The translations under genes and the position numbers were made by a program. Source: Massariosphaeria phaeospora (taxonomy: Eukaryota; Ascomycota; Dothideomycetes; Pleosporales). Taken from it: a stretch of DNA of 64,000 nt. Positions 24,000 through 36,096 of the stretch are shown piece after piece (position 1 is the first letter of the stretch; the number at the start of each line of letters is the position of its first letter). The notes beneath the pieces were generated by a model, which saw only the letters and a program-made list of their open reading frames with translations, was not told where the DNA came from and searched no databases. The stretch spans positions 514,538-578,537 of the forward strand of contig JAADJZ010000029.1 in the NCBI GenBank assembly GCA_011032825.1, given 5' to 3'.

Positions 24000-26900
24000 T
24001 AATATCAACGAAGCTAAGTTAGCAAACGAACTTAGTAAACTTCTGCTTAGGTAAAATTTTTGTTAGTCTATTAGCAAGCATATAGTTAGTAGAAACTTAT
24101 TTAACGTTAATGCATAAAGTAGTAACTTTCTGTTAGATCTAAAGCTAGTAGATATTAACATGCTTAACTTTTGTATAAAGCTTGTTATGCTATTTTGTAA
24201 CAATACTAATAGTTTGCTAATTGTTACACTAAATTGTAGGTGTATAGTTAAGCGTAAAGTTGATTCTAGTAAAGAATCGCATTTATTTCTTCATTTGCAA
24301 GGCAGCGAGAGATAACGAAAGCAATTTAAACTTTGTAGTTAATTTTGTAACTATACGCTGTATAGTTGATTTTTAGTTAATTATAAGTTTACTAAATTTA
24401 AACGCGTAACTCTAAAAGCTTTAGCGAGTTTTAAGCTCGTTAGCGTACGAAGCGTTAGATAATCTAAAAAAAAAAAAATCGCGATATAGAAAATTGTTAG
24501 AGAGATACTTAGCTATGTTCTATGCGCTAGCAAAGGCTTTAAAAGCAAAAGCTTTCGTGCTAAGTAAGTATTTAGCGAATCTTTGAAACGTGTAACTATT
24601 CTAGGTTAGTAAAGTAGCAAGCAAAAACAACGTGCGTTTAAGCAACGTTAAGCTTGCTTTAAACAGCAATATATGCAAAAAAACTAACAAGTTGTTAGTA
24701 AAGCTTTGTTTAAGCGCTGTTAGTTTTTTTTGTAAACTATAGCAGCTAGTTTTTTGTTAGTAAAACGTTTAAAGCTTTGCTTATAGCTTTAATGCTAAAT
24801 CGAGCGCACACCTTGTTAATAAAAGCGTTTTGAACTAGCTAGGTCTTGTGCAAAGCTCAATTGCGTACAATGCAAATTCTAAAAAACTAGGTAAAGTTTT
24901 CTATAGCTTTAATATTGTATAGGTTTACTAGATTTTTCTTAAAAAACTTGTAAAAATAAGCGTTTGATTAATAAAATGCTATAACGATGTCGTTAACGTA
25001 GACGAATAGAATAAGCTAGCAATTCGTGTACAAACACAAGAAGCTTTTAACTAGTTTTAAGCTTAGCTTAATAAGCTTGTAACGTAGCTTGTTGTACTAT
25101 AGTACAAGTAACTCTTTTAAGCTATACAAAGCGCAAAGCACTATTATAATTTCGCTTTTAATTAAGCGAAAAACTTTAGGTGTTTTAGCATATAGTGTTT
25201 AATTAATCTTTGCGTTTAGAAAAGTAGTTAGAACGTTGTACTACTTTAGCTCTAAGTTAAAGTAATTAGCAATCGCAATTAAAGCGCGAAAGTTGCGAAT
25301 TGCTAGTGTAGCAGCGTACGTGTTCTCGAGCGAAGCTTAAAAGTTGCTTTAAACAACTAGTCGAGCTTTAAAGCGTAAAAAATATCTATTTTTATTTGTT
25401 TTGTATGTAAAAATCTACATTAGCGGTAGTACCTCGCTGTTAGCTATAGTTTTTTTTTGTTTTGTTCTTTCAAATACGCTTTTAGCGCGTAGATTTCTCT
25501 ATTCGATTTCTATAGCGTGTTAGAATTAATTGCTAAACATGTATGTACCAAGCTGCTTTACTACCTTTAGCAAAAGCAGCAGCTGTAATTAATAAATTCG
25601 CAGTATTTTATCTACTCTAGCGGGTATTAAGTAAATCTCGGTTAAAAACGCTTGCAGGTAATTAACTAGAAGCTTAAGTTCTAGCCTCGTAGCGTAGAAC
25701 TAAATAGCAAAGTTAACTAGATTTTTTAGTTTTCAACTGCGCTTGCTTGTAATAATAAAGCTTGTATTAGTTAAGTTAAAATTAACGTTCTGTAGAGCTC
25801 TTTAGCTTCGTCGGCAATAGTTCTTAGGTACTATTAAAGTTAAGTTAACTTTAGAAAGTTTAGAAGTTAGCAGCTGTTGCTAAGTTAATTTAAGTACGTT
25901 GTTAAATTTAAGTGCGTTGTTAGTTGTTTTACTTTCTACATAAAAGCTTTTAGCTATTAGAGCTAAAGTTACAAGTGCTGTTTAGCAGCTGCGCTAACGA
26001 GTAGTTAATAGGTTTTTAATGCTAATATCGTCGTTCTATAGCATCTCTAGATATTTGAGTAGCTTAATTACTTTTTTAATTACTAACGTAGAGGCGTAGC
26101 TGTTTATTCTTTTAAAAAAAAAGCGTAAAGTTAAATACAACGTTACGTGTAACAATAATAGTACTCTTTGTAAATAGCTATATACGAAAGATATTAGTAC
26201 TTTAGTAGCTAACTAGGTAGCTAATAAAAGTACGCGATTTAAGCTTGTTAGCAGCTTTTAGATTACAATTGTAAACGTAAGCGCAATAGCTAATAAGCTT
26301 TATATAAGCAACAAGTAGCTTTTGTTTTTATACAACCTCGTATAGTGTTTTTTAACTTAGTGCTTTAGTAAGTGTTTAATTAAGAATATACGCAGCTATG
26401 CAATACATTTTATATATTAAATTCTTTAGTAAGTTCGCGTGTATGCGCATAGCGCAAGCTTGCTAAGTAAAAACTTCGCCTACGCGCTTAATAAGTCTAT
26501 TCGGCTTTTTTGTGCTAGGTAGAGCTAGCTCGTACAACATTTTTAGTTTGTTTGTAATATTAATTAAATCGTTGCTAAATTTCTTTTTGTTGTTGCATTA
26601 GATAGCGACTACGTTAGCATTGTACACGCGCTAAATTTTGCAAATCAAAGCTATAAACTAGCGTGTAAAAGTTAGCTTGTTTTTTTGCTTAATTATAGCT
26701 ATTTTATGCTATTTTGAGTACTTGTTTATAAAGTGCGAAGCGTATTTGCTACCGTTTATACACTTCTCTTTTATAGAGATAATATAGATTAAGTTTATTG
26801 TAATTTAATAGAATAGTCGTTGTGCACGGCTCTTAGCCAAGCGCTTTAAAATAATATAAGTTATTCGAGCTTTGATACACGTCTAGCAAAGACAGTTTAT

Positions 26901-28780
26901 ATAGTTTTCTATTAGTTAAACACTAGTAACGTTTAGTTTGAGTTAATTAATAGCTTTTTAGCTTAAGTAGCTCTATATTAGATAAGCAGCACGTTGATTA
27001 ACAACGTTAGTAAGCTTTAGCGCGTACAACAAGTAGTATAATGCTCTAAAAGTACTTAATCGTAAGTGTAAAAGTAATAGAAAAAGTTAGCGTAATAGCT
27101 TTGCATTAATAAGCTAGTGTTTTCTATTGTACTTAAGTTGCGTAATAACGTTTAATGTCTGTTGCATGTACAAAACGTTGTAGCTAGAGTTAAAGTAAAT
27201 TAACTTTGTATAGCAGCAAGCGAGTTTTAAGACGCTTGTAAAAAAGCTTTTAACGTACGCAACGTGCGTTAGCTTTAGTATTAGCAATTTATATATTGTA
27301 CGTGCAACAAGCTCTATTGTACTCTATGCTATAATAGAAATATAGCTATTGCTAGTATTAACAAAGCAGCGCTCTAAGTTGTTGCTTGTTCTTTTCTAGC
27401 TTTTTTATGTTTCTAAGTTAACAACGTGTGTATTAAATCTAAAATCAACAATTTATTAATTAAGTAAGTTAGTTTAAGTAGTGTTATCAACAGCTATTGT
27501 TGTAAGAGTTCTAATAAACTTAGTAAAAGCTTTAATTGCAATACTGTTATAACTGTTGTAACCGTCGTAGCTAAGTGTTATAAGTAATAAGCTAGTTAAT
27601 ATTACAAACGTATTAGTATTAGCAAGTAGCTTGCTATTGTTAACTTGTAGTAACCTAGCGTTCTGTCTAGCGCTCTAAAGTTAGCAAGCTACTTACTTTT
27701 TAAAAGCAGTTTTAATGCGCGCGTTGATTTTAGAATTTTTTCGCGCTTTTTTAACTTTGCGTATAGCTTTAGCTGCAAGTTGATAAAACTTCAAACGCTT
27801 TAAGTAGCAAGTATTTAAAATAAAGTAGTTAGTATACTAATGCTTTTTTTTACAAATACAAGTTAGCGTTAGTCGTAGGCTATTACAATAACTTTAACTA
27901 GTTAATGTAGCTTTAGTTAGCTTTGTAATTCTAAGCTTAGTAGCAAATACTGCTAAGCTAGTAGAGTAAAGCTTCGTACAACGAAAATACGTAGTTACTT
28001 TAGCAACGTACGTTTTAAAAGATAAAATCTTAGCAGTAGTGCTTTGCGCTTTATGCTTGAAAATCTCGCGCAAGCAAAATGTAGCGTATTCTTAATTAAG
28101 CGCTTTGCAAGCAATTAGAAAGTTTTTTTAAAATTAGTTGCTATTAGTTTTTAGCAGCTTAATTAATTTGCTTTAAGTAGTAATATATACCTAGTTAGTT
28201 AGCTATTGCTTAACTTTTTTTGCAGTTTTTAAAGTAGTTTTAAGTGTGTTGTATTTGTTAGCAAGCTCGCAGCAGCGAGTTGCGTTAGTTAAACAAAAAA
28301 ACTTTTTAAAAGCAACTAGTTAGTTGTAGAGTATTTTGTAGTTTTTAATTAAGTATATGTAGCATACAGCAATTGTCTTGCTAATGTTTGTATTTAAGTT
28401 AGCCAAAGCTTTTCTCTAAGTGTAGTACTTAGAGCAGCGTTGCTTTTATCAATTGCATTTTTATTAGTAAAACTTTTAGTTGTTTGTAGTTAAGTTAAAG
28501 AGCTTAATAGCTTTAGCCTTGTAGTTAATAAGTTAAAGCTTAGTAGCTTTTATTAGCTTAAAGAGAAGCTTTTTAGCTACGTTAAAATTAATATACTGCT
28601 AAAAACTATAGCGATTAGCAACGTTTTAGCGAATAAATAGCTATGTAAACTAGTTGTTAAGCGTGTTTAGTATAACTGTAACGCGCGTTATAGCAAAGTT
28701 AAACTTAGTAGCTATTGTAAAAGCTATAGTCGTATGTAATTAGATTTAAACTAAAATCTAAGCAATGTGCGTTGTAGGTA
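24000..28780 (-). pseudogene. Copia gag-pol (decayed)
   Basis: Minus strand. The clearest part is the reverse transcriptase at about 24900-25560: segments like ALIAIANYFNLELKYYNVLT, LYSLKELLVLQYNKL and LILFVYVNDIVIAFY. The last corresponds to the Copia YVDD box, here YVND. Upstream are integrase and gag regions (26000-28780), and downstream the RNase H part (24000-24700). Many TAA/TAG codons. Domain order and the RT subtype identify Ty1/Copia. Confidence 0.78.
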
Positions 28781-28814
28781 AACGTAGTAACAAGTGCGCT
28801 ATAGTAAACGCAGT

Positions 28815-29138
28815 TAAAGTAGTAAATAAGTATAAGTTAAGTTAAATTTAAGTTAGCTTACGTAAAACTCTAGTGCTAACCTAACTTATACCTACGCTAA
28901 AACGTTTTAGCGTAGGTATAAGTTAAGTTAGCATAGACCTCTACAATTCTATATTTTAATATATTTTCTTTTTATAATTATAACAGCTAGTTATAATAGG
29001 TTTATTAACCTAAAAGTAGTACCTATAACCTAACTTTAACCTACGCTTTAATTACTCTAACTTAACTTTAACTTTAGGTTTGTGCGACTCTAACTCAACT
29101 TATACTCAACGATAAGTACTTTTTACTTATTCGCTAGC
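28815..29138 (+). repeat. 324-bp MITE, copy 2 (inside Copia)
   Basis: Flanked by GTAAACGCAGT (28804-28814) and GTAAACGCGGT (29139-29149), an 11-bp duplication with one transition. The corresponding uninterrupted site is seen in Copia copy 1 near 6390, so the element boundaries are certain to within a few bases. Confidence 0.93.
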
Positions 29139-29229
29139 GTAAACGCGGTATAGCAACGTACAACTTAAGCAAAAGTAACAATTGCAGTAGCAAGTAAAAA
29201 CAATTTTAAGTTGCAGCTAGGCTTATAAC

Positions 29230-29393
29230 TATCGCAGTAAGTGCAAGCAGTGCGTAGAAAATTAAGAATTAAACTAAAGTTGTATTATCTAGAAGCTACA
29301 GAATTTGTAAGTGCAAAAGCACAAACAGCGCTAGTTCTAGATAAGCGTAGTACTTTTATTTATTTTATAAAGTAAAAGCTATAAACTGTAACA
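29230..29393 (-). repeat. 5' LTR of Copia copy 2
   Basis: 164 bp, from TATCGCAGTAAGTGC to AAACTGTAACA, followed by TAGCG. Confidence 0.92.
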
Positions 29394-29398
29394 TAGCG

Positions 29399-30737
29399 CC
29401 TAGTTAATTTTATACAAATCTAACTTCTCTTTTATCTACTAGCAATTTCCGCTATTTGAACTGCAGTCTATTAATTTGTTTGCAGTTTATTAATCTAATC
29501 TCAATTAAGCCAAAAGCTGCTAAGCAATTAGTTAATTAAATCAATTTACTTTCTTTGAAAACACTAGTTAAACTAGGCTAAGGCTTTTGGCTTAATTGAT
29601 TTGATTAATAGCAACTATGCAGGCAATATTTTTTGTTGCTTAGATTTATTTCTACAAAGGCAAAGATATTTGTATAACTACTTACTCTAAACTTTTCTCG
29701 TAGTTTCTTGTTTAGAAACGTTTAGTACGTAGTGTTCTAGTAATTCTACAAGGCATGCTGCTTTTTAAATAAAAAGTTACATTTGCTGTTAACACACTTA
29801 ATACCTTTGTAGCTATCTCGATACGAGAAATTACAAGTGCTTTGAAAACTATAAGTAGCTTGCTATTAAGTCTACAAAACTTAATAAACTTGTAGCAATT
29901 AAATAGTCTATTCGGTACTAGTAATTATCTACTTATCGAGAAACTATTACTGTTTATACTAAATAAACGAGTTTCTAGTTTGAAATACAAAAGCTTGCGT
30001 GCTAAACGACTATATCGAATATTCAAAGAAAGTAATAAAACGGTATAATTCGCTAAGTTACATTCGCTAGATAGTAAATCTTAATAATGTAAATTACTTT
30101 TGAAACTGTTTTCTATTCTTGTAATATAGAAATAACATAACACCTATTTACGTAACTAACTAGAAGTTAGTTTCAAGCATGCTATTATACTTATATATTT
30201 GCTTAGTTAAGCTAAGCTTACTGCTTAACGTTCGTTTTAGGTTACAAAACGCACTCTATCGCGAAACAACCTACAAGTACTTTGAGATTATGCAACTTTT
30301 ATTTTCTATGCGTATTGGAATTTCCTAAAGTCTTCTATTAAGAATTTTTTAAAACTAAGCTAATCTAAACAGCTTTTATCTTTATAAATATAAAAGTTAT
30401 GCTTTTTTTATGCAAAAATTTAGAACTTTGCTATACAACACTACTATTAACCTCTAGTAACTTCTTAAACTTATATGTTAACTTTAGTTAGGTATCTAAG
30501 TACTACTATTATAATATAAAGCTTTTCTTAGCCTTGTAGCAGTTGCAGCGCGCATATTTATGCATAATTACTACTCTAGTTAGTACTTCTAGTTACTTCT
30601 GCAGCTTGATCGAGCAATACTAACGTTTACGATAACGCTACCTAGAATAACGAAGAACAAGCTTAGTACAACTTATTAATTAGACTTACAAAATACGAGG
30701 GAGTGAGTACAAAGCAGTAATTCCTCAATTCATTGCT
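29399..30737. other. AT-rich intergenic sequence with small repeats
   Basis: No gene recognised. Holds a perfect 16-bp inverted repeat, CAATTAAGCCAAAAGC at 29502-29517 and its complement at 29583-29598 (65-bp loop). It also holds a roughly 220-bp direct repeat (29990-30215) shared with 34610-34830 on the other side of the ankyrin NLR gene. Confidence 0.65.
29990..30215 (+). repeat. Direct repeat flanking the ankyrin NLR, left (decayed) copy
   Basis: Aligns with 34610-34830. The shared core is ATAGAAA..AC..ACACCTATTTACGTAAC; most differences are C-to-T or G-to-A in this copy. Nature unknown. Confidence 0.6.
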
Positions 30738-33700
30738 TTAATCGTTACTCTTATCGAATGCGACAGCGTTCTTCTCAAGTAGCAGCTTCACTACCTGCTT
30801 GTGGCATTCTGCTAAAGCCGCCTGGAGTGCGTTGCCGTAGTGTCCACCCTGCGCGTTAACGTCCGCGTTCTTCTCAAGCAGCAGCTTCACCACCTGCTTA
30901 TAGCCTTGCACTGAAGCCATGTAGAGTGCGTTGCCGTAGTTTGGACTCTGCGCGTTAACGTTGGCGTTCCTCTCAAGCAGCAGCTTCACTACCTGCTCGT
31001 GGCCTTGCACTGAAGCCGCCTGGAGTGCGTTGCCGTAGTTTCCACCCTGCGCGTTAACGTCAGCGTTCTTCTCAAGCAGCAGCTTCACCACCTGCTTATG
31101 GCCTTTCGCTGAAGCCGCCTGGAGTGCGTTGCCGTAGAACCCACCCTGCGCGTTGACGTCCGCGTTCTTCTCAAGCAGCAGCTTTACTACCTGCTCGTGG
31201 CCTCTCTCTGAAGCCACGTAGAGGGCGTTGCCGTAGTGTCCACCCTGCGCGTTAACGTCGGCGTTCTTCTCAAGCAGTAGCTTCACTATCTGCTCGTGGC
31301 CTTGCGCTGAAGCCGCCTGGAGTGCGTTGCCGCCGAACCCACCCTGCGCGTTAACGTCTGCGTTCCTCTCAAGCATCAGCTTCACTACCTGCTCGTGGCC
31401 TCCCCATGAAGCCGCCTGGAGTGCGTTGCCGTATTCTCCACCTTGCGCGTTGACGTCGGCATTCTTCTCAAGCAGCAGCTTCACTACCTGCTTGTAGCCT
31501 CTCACTGAAGCTACCTGGAGTGCGTTATTGTAGTGTCTCCAAGCTGCGTTGACGTCTGCGTTCTTCTCAAGCAGCATATTTACTACCTGCTCGTGGCCTC
31601 TCTCTGAAGCCGCGTAGAGGGCGCTGCCGTAGTTTACACTCTGCGCGTTGACGTTGGCGTTCTTCTCAAGCAGCAGCTTCACTACCTGCCCGTGGCCTCT
31701 CTCTGAAGCTAGCAGGAGTGCGTTGCCGTAGTTTGGACTCTGCGCGTTAACGTCGGCGTTCCTCTCAAGCAGCAGCTTCACTATCTGCTCGTGGCCTTCC
31801 CATGAAGCCGCCTGGAGTGCGTTGTGGTCGTAGTATCCATCCCACGCGTTGAAGTCCGCGTTCTTCTCAAGCAGCAGCTTCACCACCTGCTTATGGCCTT
31901 TCGCTGAAGCCGCCTGGAGTGCGTTGCCGTAGAACCCACCCTGCGCATTGACGTCCACGTTCTTGTCGACCAGCAGCTTTACAATTTTTCGTAAGCCAAA
32001 GAGGCTTGCGTAATACAGCGGAGCAGGAAGTGACTCTAGACCCTCCTGAGAATCTAGCCTGCTCCAACTTCTATCTGGATTATGGAATCTAAGCCAATTT
32101 AGATAAGTCTCTTTTTTCTCCCAAAACATAACCATAGCTTCTTGCGCATACCCCTCTGACTGCTCCCCCGCAGTTTGAGCATGCTTTATCCAGAATTTAG
32201 CCGAGTATTCCGCTAGCCTGAACTCTTTCGCGTTGTTGTGGCGCAGAAGCTCAGGTCCCTGAAACTGAAGAAGGTACCCAAGGCAGCTCCTCGCTATAAC
32301 ATCATGGCACGCGGCGGTCTGCATGCCGTAGTGCGCTGCTGAGCCTTTTCCGATTCCATCTGAAAGGAGATACTCTTTGACAGAGTAGTGTGCAAGCACC
32401 ACGATTTGTCTCGCTGACCTTAGCTTTCCTTCGTCCTCCATAGTGATGGCGACGAGACTAGAGCAGATGTTCAACACATCCAGCGGATCTTCTAGAACCT
32501 CTTCCGGATCGAATCTGGCTTCATTCTCTAAACCGATGCCTACTATCTCAGCAACTTCGTCCGCTGAGAGCGGCCGAGCTGAGAACGTTAGCCAGCGTAG
32601 AATAGAGACAGCGTACTGCGAATCAGCTTCGCTGATCGCTGACAGAATGCGATCATATGTTTGGTCCAGCGTCGGGGGAAGGGTTGCAAGCGATTTCCGC
32701 AGCGATGCCCGGGTACGACACTCCCCTAACGCATCTAACTGACAAACAGCCCATCGAAACCTGTATTGGTTTTAGTCTTGCGTGTTTAGGCGAGAGTAAG
32801 ACAGCATCCGTACATTCCCTGAGCTCCTTTCATAAGAGCAACCTCGATATCTTGCCTAAGAGCAGGGTCTCTTCCCCACCTGCTCAACCGCTTGTCGGCG
32901 GACAACCTTTGCTGTACGTATTTGTGTATGTCTCTATCCACTACTTTACTCTGAAGGCAGACGAAATCCTTCTGACGTATAAAGGTCTCCAGTGAACTCT
33001 CTATGTCTCGTTCTCTGCGGCTTGTCAGGACTATGTGCAAATTTTGAAGCTGCCATGCAGACATTGTCTCGAGGATGTCCGTCAGCTCTGTCCACCCAGA
33101 ACACTCATCAAGAGCGTCAAGGACGATGTAGATGTGCGGGAACTCCTGCATCATCTGTTGCAAAACTTCCAAGAGTGCATGCAGCGAGGGCTGTCGCTGC
33201 CCATTCTCACAAGAGGAGAACAACATGTCGAGGCTCGTTGGAATCCTAACGCACTGTTGTGAGAGCTGGCGGATCAAGGAGCGCACCATTAGCTCCGGAT
33301 TTTGCTTCTGCTTATCGTTGAAGTCAAAGAAGAAGTACGCAACTACCTTGCCAGGGTCGCTGTTGCAGTGCTGAAGCACATTCTGGAGAACAGTCGAGCT
33401 GAGGATAGTCTTGCCGCACCCAGCAATACCATGTAGCCAGAAGAACGAGGTAGCATTCGTCTTCCATTCGGCATACTGGTCGCTCTCAAGAAACCAAAGC
33501 CCGGTATCGTCGTGGCGTTGCTTAAGCGCTTTCTGGTAGTTCGTAGAAGGATCCGGTGCAGATAGCCACTCACGTATCTTCACGAGCTTCAAATCTGTAT
33601 ATTGCAAGTTAGTAGAAGTCGTACGGACTGCCTACAAATCACTTACCTCTAAGCGGTTGCAAGGTAGATGATGCGGCGATGTGGTAGAATGTGAGTGTTG

Positions 33701-34100
33701 CGATGTAATTTCGTAAGATCTTTGTAATGTTCTCGACTTTGTCCTCCTGGTGGAGGCTTACTATTGCCTTCTTGCTCTTTGTCCGCCAGCTGTCGTTGGT
33801 AGTTAGGAGCGTCTTCGCAAGAATGGCGTCTAGCTGCGCTATCTGTTCCCGACACCCATCGATCACAGGTATAAGAGCATCTCTGATGCCGGTATCTACC
33901 GAGTCCGTCTCGATATCTCGACTAATGTTCTGCAACGTGGTGCTCAGGACAGGCAACTCAGTGTTAATATGGCGACAGGACTTCGGTATTTCCCCCGCAG
34001 TTGAATGAAACTCCTCGAGGCGACGAATGACCTTCGTGCTGAAGTCAACGAGCTGAACGATGCTGGCAACGACGCTAACAACGGCGAGACCCTCGGCCAT
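30738..34100 (-). CDS. SesA-NACHT-ankyrin NOD-like receptor (three exons, 1085 aa)
   Basis: Exons 34100-33647, 33594-32814 and 32760-30738; introns of 52 and 53 bp have GTAAGT..TACAG and GTACGG..TACAG ends, and joined coding length is exactly 1086 codons. Residues 1 to about 130 resemble the SesA-type N-terminal domain of fungal NACHT proteins (start MAEGLAVVSVVASIVQLVDF). The NACHT P-loop is GIAGCGKT (207-214) and Walker B is IVLDALDEC (about 308-316). A winged-helix region follows with LAHYSVKEYLLS, then 13 ankyrin repeats (about 658-1080). Such receptors sense non-self through the repeats and trigger cell death or incompatibility through the N-terminal domain (family knowledge). An upstream ATG at 34346 would add 82 unconvincing residues, so I chose 34100. 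No premature stop: this is the one intact NLR here. Confidence 0.9.
30741..32024 (-). repeat. Array of 13 near-identical ankyrin repeats (99 bp each)
   Basis: Each unit encodes 33 residues of the type GNALQAASxxGHxQVVKLLLEKNADVNAQ. Variation is concentrated at the residue after AL, at the pair before GH (AK, WE, ER, VR, VQ, AQ), and in the last three residues (GFY, PNY, GHY, GNY). Two units around 31100-31190 and 31860-31950 are almost the same, which points to recent exchange between units. Confidence 0.93.
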
Positions 34101-34860
34101 AGTCGCGATTAACGTTAGCGTGCGAAAACAGGTCAAAGTTGAACGCACAACAAGCGTACATCGTGGTCGAGCGTCCTTTTTGTAGGCTGACGACAAGGCT
34201 GAGAGCTGAGCGCTGAGCGCTGGGAGCTGAGGAGGGGTGCGCTGTGCGGGGCACTGCAGCACACGCCGCAGCAGGCGCTGCAGATCGTGCCCCGCCAGTG
34301 GTGCTGTGTAGCGCCGTGGATGCGGCAGGGCTGCCCTAACCGCCACCTAGGTCGGCTGAATCGTTGGCAGCAGGCACCCGGGGCTAAGTTAGATCGGCTG
34401 TAGCCCTTTGTCGTTCACGACGTGAGTGCAGACTTTGTTTATTCGCGCCACTTTGCCCTTTGGCACCGATCGACCAGCTCCGACATTTGCCTCTGCTTCC
34501 AGTGCAGTACTCTTGCGCTTCCGACTACGTTTTCCTTGGTCTACCTCCTTGGCAGCGTCCTGTCCAGCACGTTTCGCCCGTGCTTCCTGGAGATCTTTAC
34601 TGGTATATCAGCCATGGCTTTATAAACTTGCGACTGGGATATTCCGGACGTCCATACCGCAAAACTGTCTCGCGACAGGGTGCATCTCTCGACTTAGGGA
34701 CGGGCGTTACTCTTGAAACTGTTCCCCGTTCTCACGATATAGAAACAACGGTACACCTATTTACGTAACCAGAGTCAGTTTTAAGGTTGCTATCATACTT
34801 ATGTATATATGCTCAAGCTAATCTTGTTGCCTACAACTCTTCTTTCAGCTTCGTCAAAGA
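34101..34860. other. Intergenic region upstream of the ankyrin NLR
   Basis: GC-rich near the start codon, with a short tract of GCTGAG-like units (34198-34230). No conserved gene seen; the ORFs here are short and overlapping. 34610-34830 is the better-preserved copy of the direct repeat at 29990-30215. Confidence 0.55.
34610..34830 (+). repeat. Direct repeat flanking the ankyrin NLR, right copy
   Basis: GC-richer version of 29990-30215. The pair brackets the NLR gene. Confidence 0.6.
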
Positions 34861-35469
34861 ATGGAGACTTTTCGTCGTACTTTTACATGTGTTGAACCTT
34901 TCCGTCGCACCATACTTACGTTGTTACGCCACTTTGACATTGCGAATGCCCTTGCAGCTCTCGACTGCAGTTTGTCTGAATGGGAGATAAAAACCCATAT
35001 GAACATTATGGATGACATCTTCGATGACAGATCTGAGATAGATGTTATGCTCAACCTTGGGTTCCACATTCACATCTTTGGCGCTGACCTACACACAATG
35101 CGGACTCGACTCAAATGTCCGTATTACTACCACCACAATTTCCAGAAAGATCATCAGCTACACATTTTCGTTGTTGTTAGCGACTACCTACGGTTACTGC
35201 CGATCCTGGAGTTCATTCCCCTCTTCCTCTACAAGTGGGCATCGAGCACAGATCCCACGATCATCTGGGCCTCTATACCAAATACTTGCCAAAACGTTTG
35301 GATTCACTCGTACCAGCAGTCTCTGTCTCCACAGATGCCAATGAGTAGGACGTTGACGGCCCACGTACTTGGATATCAAACACTGAGCCCTCTTCTCAAT
35401 CCTCCCAATCGCTCAATTCCATGGATCACGCTTGACGGTCAAATGAAACAGGAGGGTTCAGATTATTAG
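34861..35469 (+). CDS. Hypothetical protein, 202 aa
   Basis: Uninterrupted frame with ordinary codon use, starting METFRRTF. The first 90 residues (TILTLLRHFDIANALAALDC, SEWEIKTHMNIMDDIFDDRSEID) look like a folded helical domain of the sort seen in small fungal proteins of unknown function. Around 110-130 is a hydrophobic stretch (LRLLPILEFIPLFLYKW) that could be a membrane-proximal helix. Asp/Trp-rich first half, Pro/Ser-rich end. I do not recognise the family. It is transcribed away from the ankyrin NLR across a 760-bp gap, so the two could share a divergent promoter region. Confidence 0.5.
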   Translation: METFRRTFTCVEPFRRTILTLLRHFDIANALAALDCSLSEWEIKTHMNIMDDIFDDRSEIDVMLNLGFHIHIFGADLHTMRTRLKCPYYYHHNFQKDHQLHIFVVVSDYLRLLPILEFIPLFLYKWASSTDPTIIWASIPNTCQNVWIHSYQQSLSPQMPMSRTLTAHVLGYQTLSPLLNPPNRSIPWITLDGQMKQEGSDY

Positions 35470-35709
35470 AAGGAGATCCCAGACAGACAATTGCTGTTTT
35501 CTCCGAAGTATTCAGACTATAACTGTATCATTTGGGGACCTAGTGCACATGGTGTTATTCTATTGCGGCTACAGTAGCTTGGTACTAGTATGTACAGTAA
35601 TTAGAAGTATCTAAGTCAAACGAAACTCTCTAGCAATGTAATAATGATAATTGTGTGCGTATACAGCATGCCTTTTCGCTTCTAGTAGGTATTCATAAAG
35701 CGTGATCCA

Positions 35710-36096
35710 CTAGTTACATCTCTCTTGTGCCTCTTTTTCCTCTTCCTCCGACACTTCGATAATAGTTTTAAGCGGTAAAAGCTTTGTTGTTCTCAATAGT
35801 CTATAGACAGTTCTTGCCTTTGGGGGAGAGCATGGCGGTGGGGGTAAGAACAAGGTAATTCCTAGCTCATTTTCGCCAATAGTCTCGATCTGAATGCGGT
35901 AGCGAGTTATTAACTGCCCTAGTCTTGTCACTCTATTATAAAGAATATTGGCTAGAGCTTTAACTTGTAGATTCTCTTCTTGCTTGTAATCCAACGCAAT
36001 CTTGCATACGATGCTCTTATTAGGAATTGCGAAGCGCACAGAAAGATTTGAAATTCTCTCGAAGCAAGAATAACTTGAGTACATTTTGGTTTTCAT
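35710..36096 (-). CDS. Hypothetical ORF, 128 aa, possibly spurious or a gene fragment
   Basis: Open frame starting MKTKMYSSYSCFERI, with a proline run (FLPPPPCSPP) and an acidic end (EVSEEEEKEAQE). No domain recognised. Composition is intermediate between genes and decayed repeats. It might be an exon or a fragment of a transposon-encoded protein. Confidence 0.25.
   Translation of the reverse strand: MKTKMYSSYSCFERISNLSVRFAIPNKSIVCKIALDYKQEENLQVKALANILYNRVTRLGQLITRYRIQIETIGENELGITLFLPPPPCSPPKARTVYRLLRTTKLLPLKTIIEVSEEEEKEAQERCN

Larger units (their letters stand above)
23716..29393 (-). mobile_element. Ty1/Copia retrotransposon, complete, carrying a MITE (5678 bp)
   Basis: 164-bp LTRs at both ends and a 5-bp duplication TAGCG (23711-23715 and 29394-29398). 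Coding direction is minus. A 324-bp MITE sits at 28815-29138. Without it and its target duplication the element is about 5.34 kb. Heavily decayed. Confidence 0.93.

Noticed and set aside
30741..32024. Regular 99-bp repeats as a CRISPR-like array
   Set aside because: Units are contiguous coding sequence for ankyrin repeats, without spacers; eukaryotic context.
34106..34346. Upstream ATG extension of the ankyrin receptor (82 residues)
   Set aside because: Low-complexity, basic and unlike the SesA family; the domain begins at the ATG at 34100.
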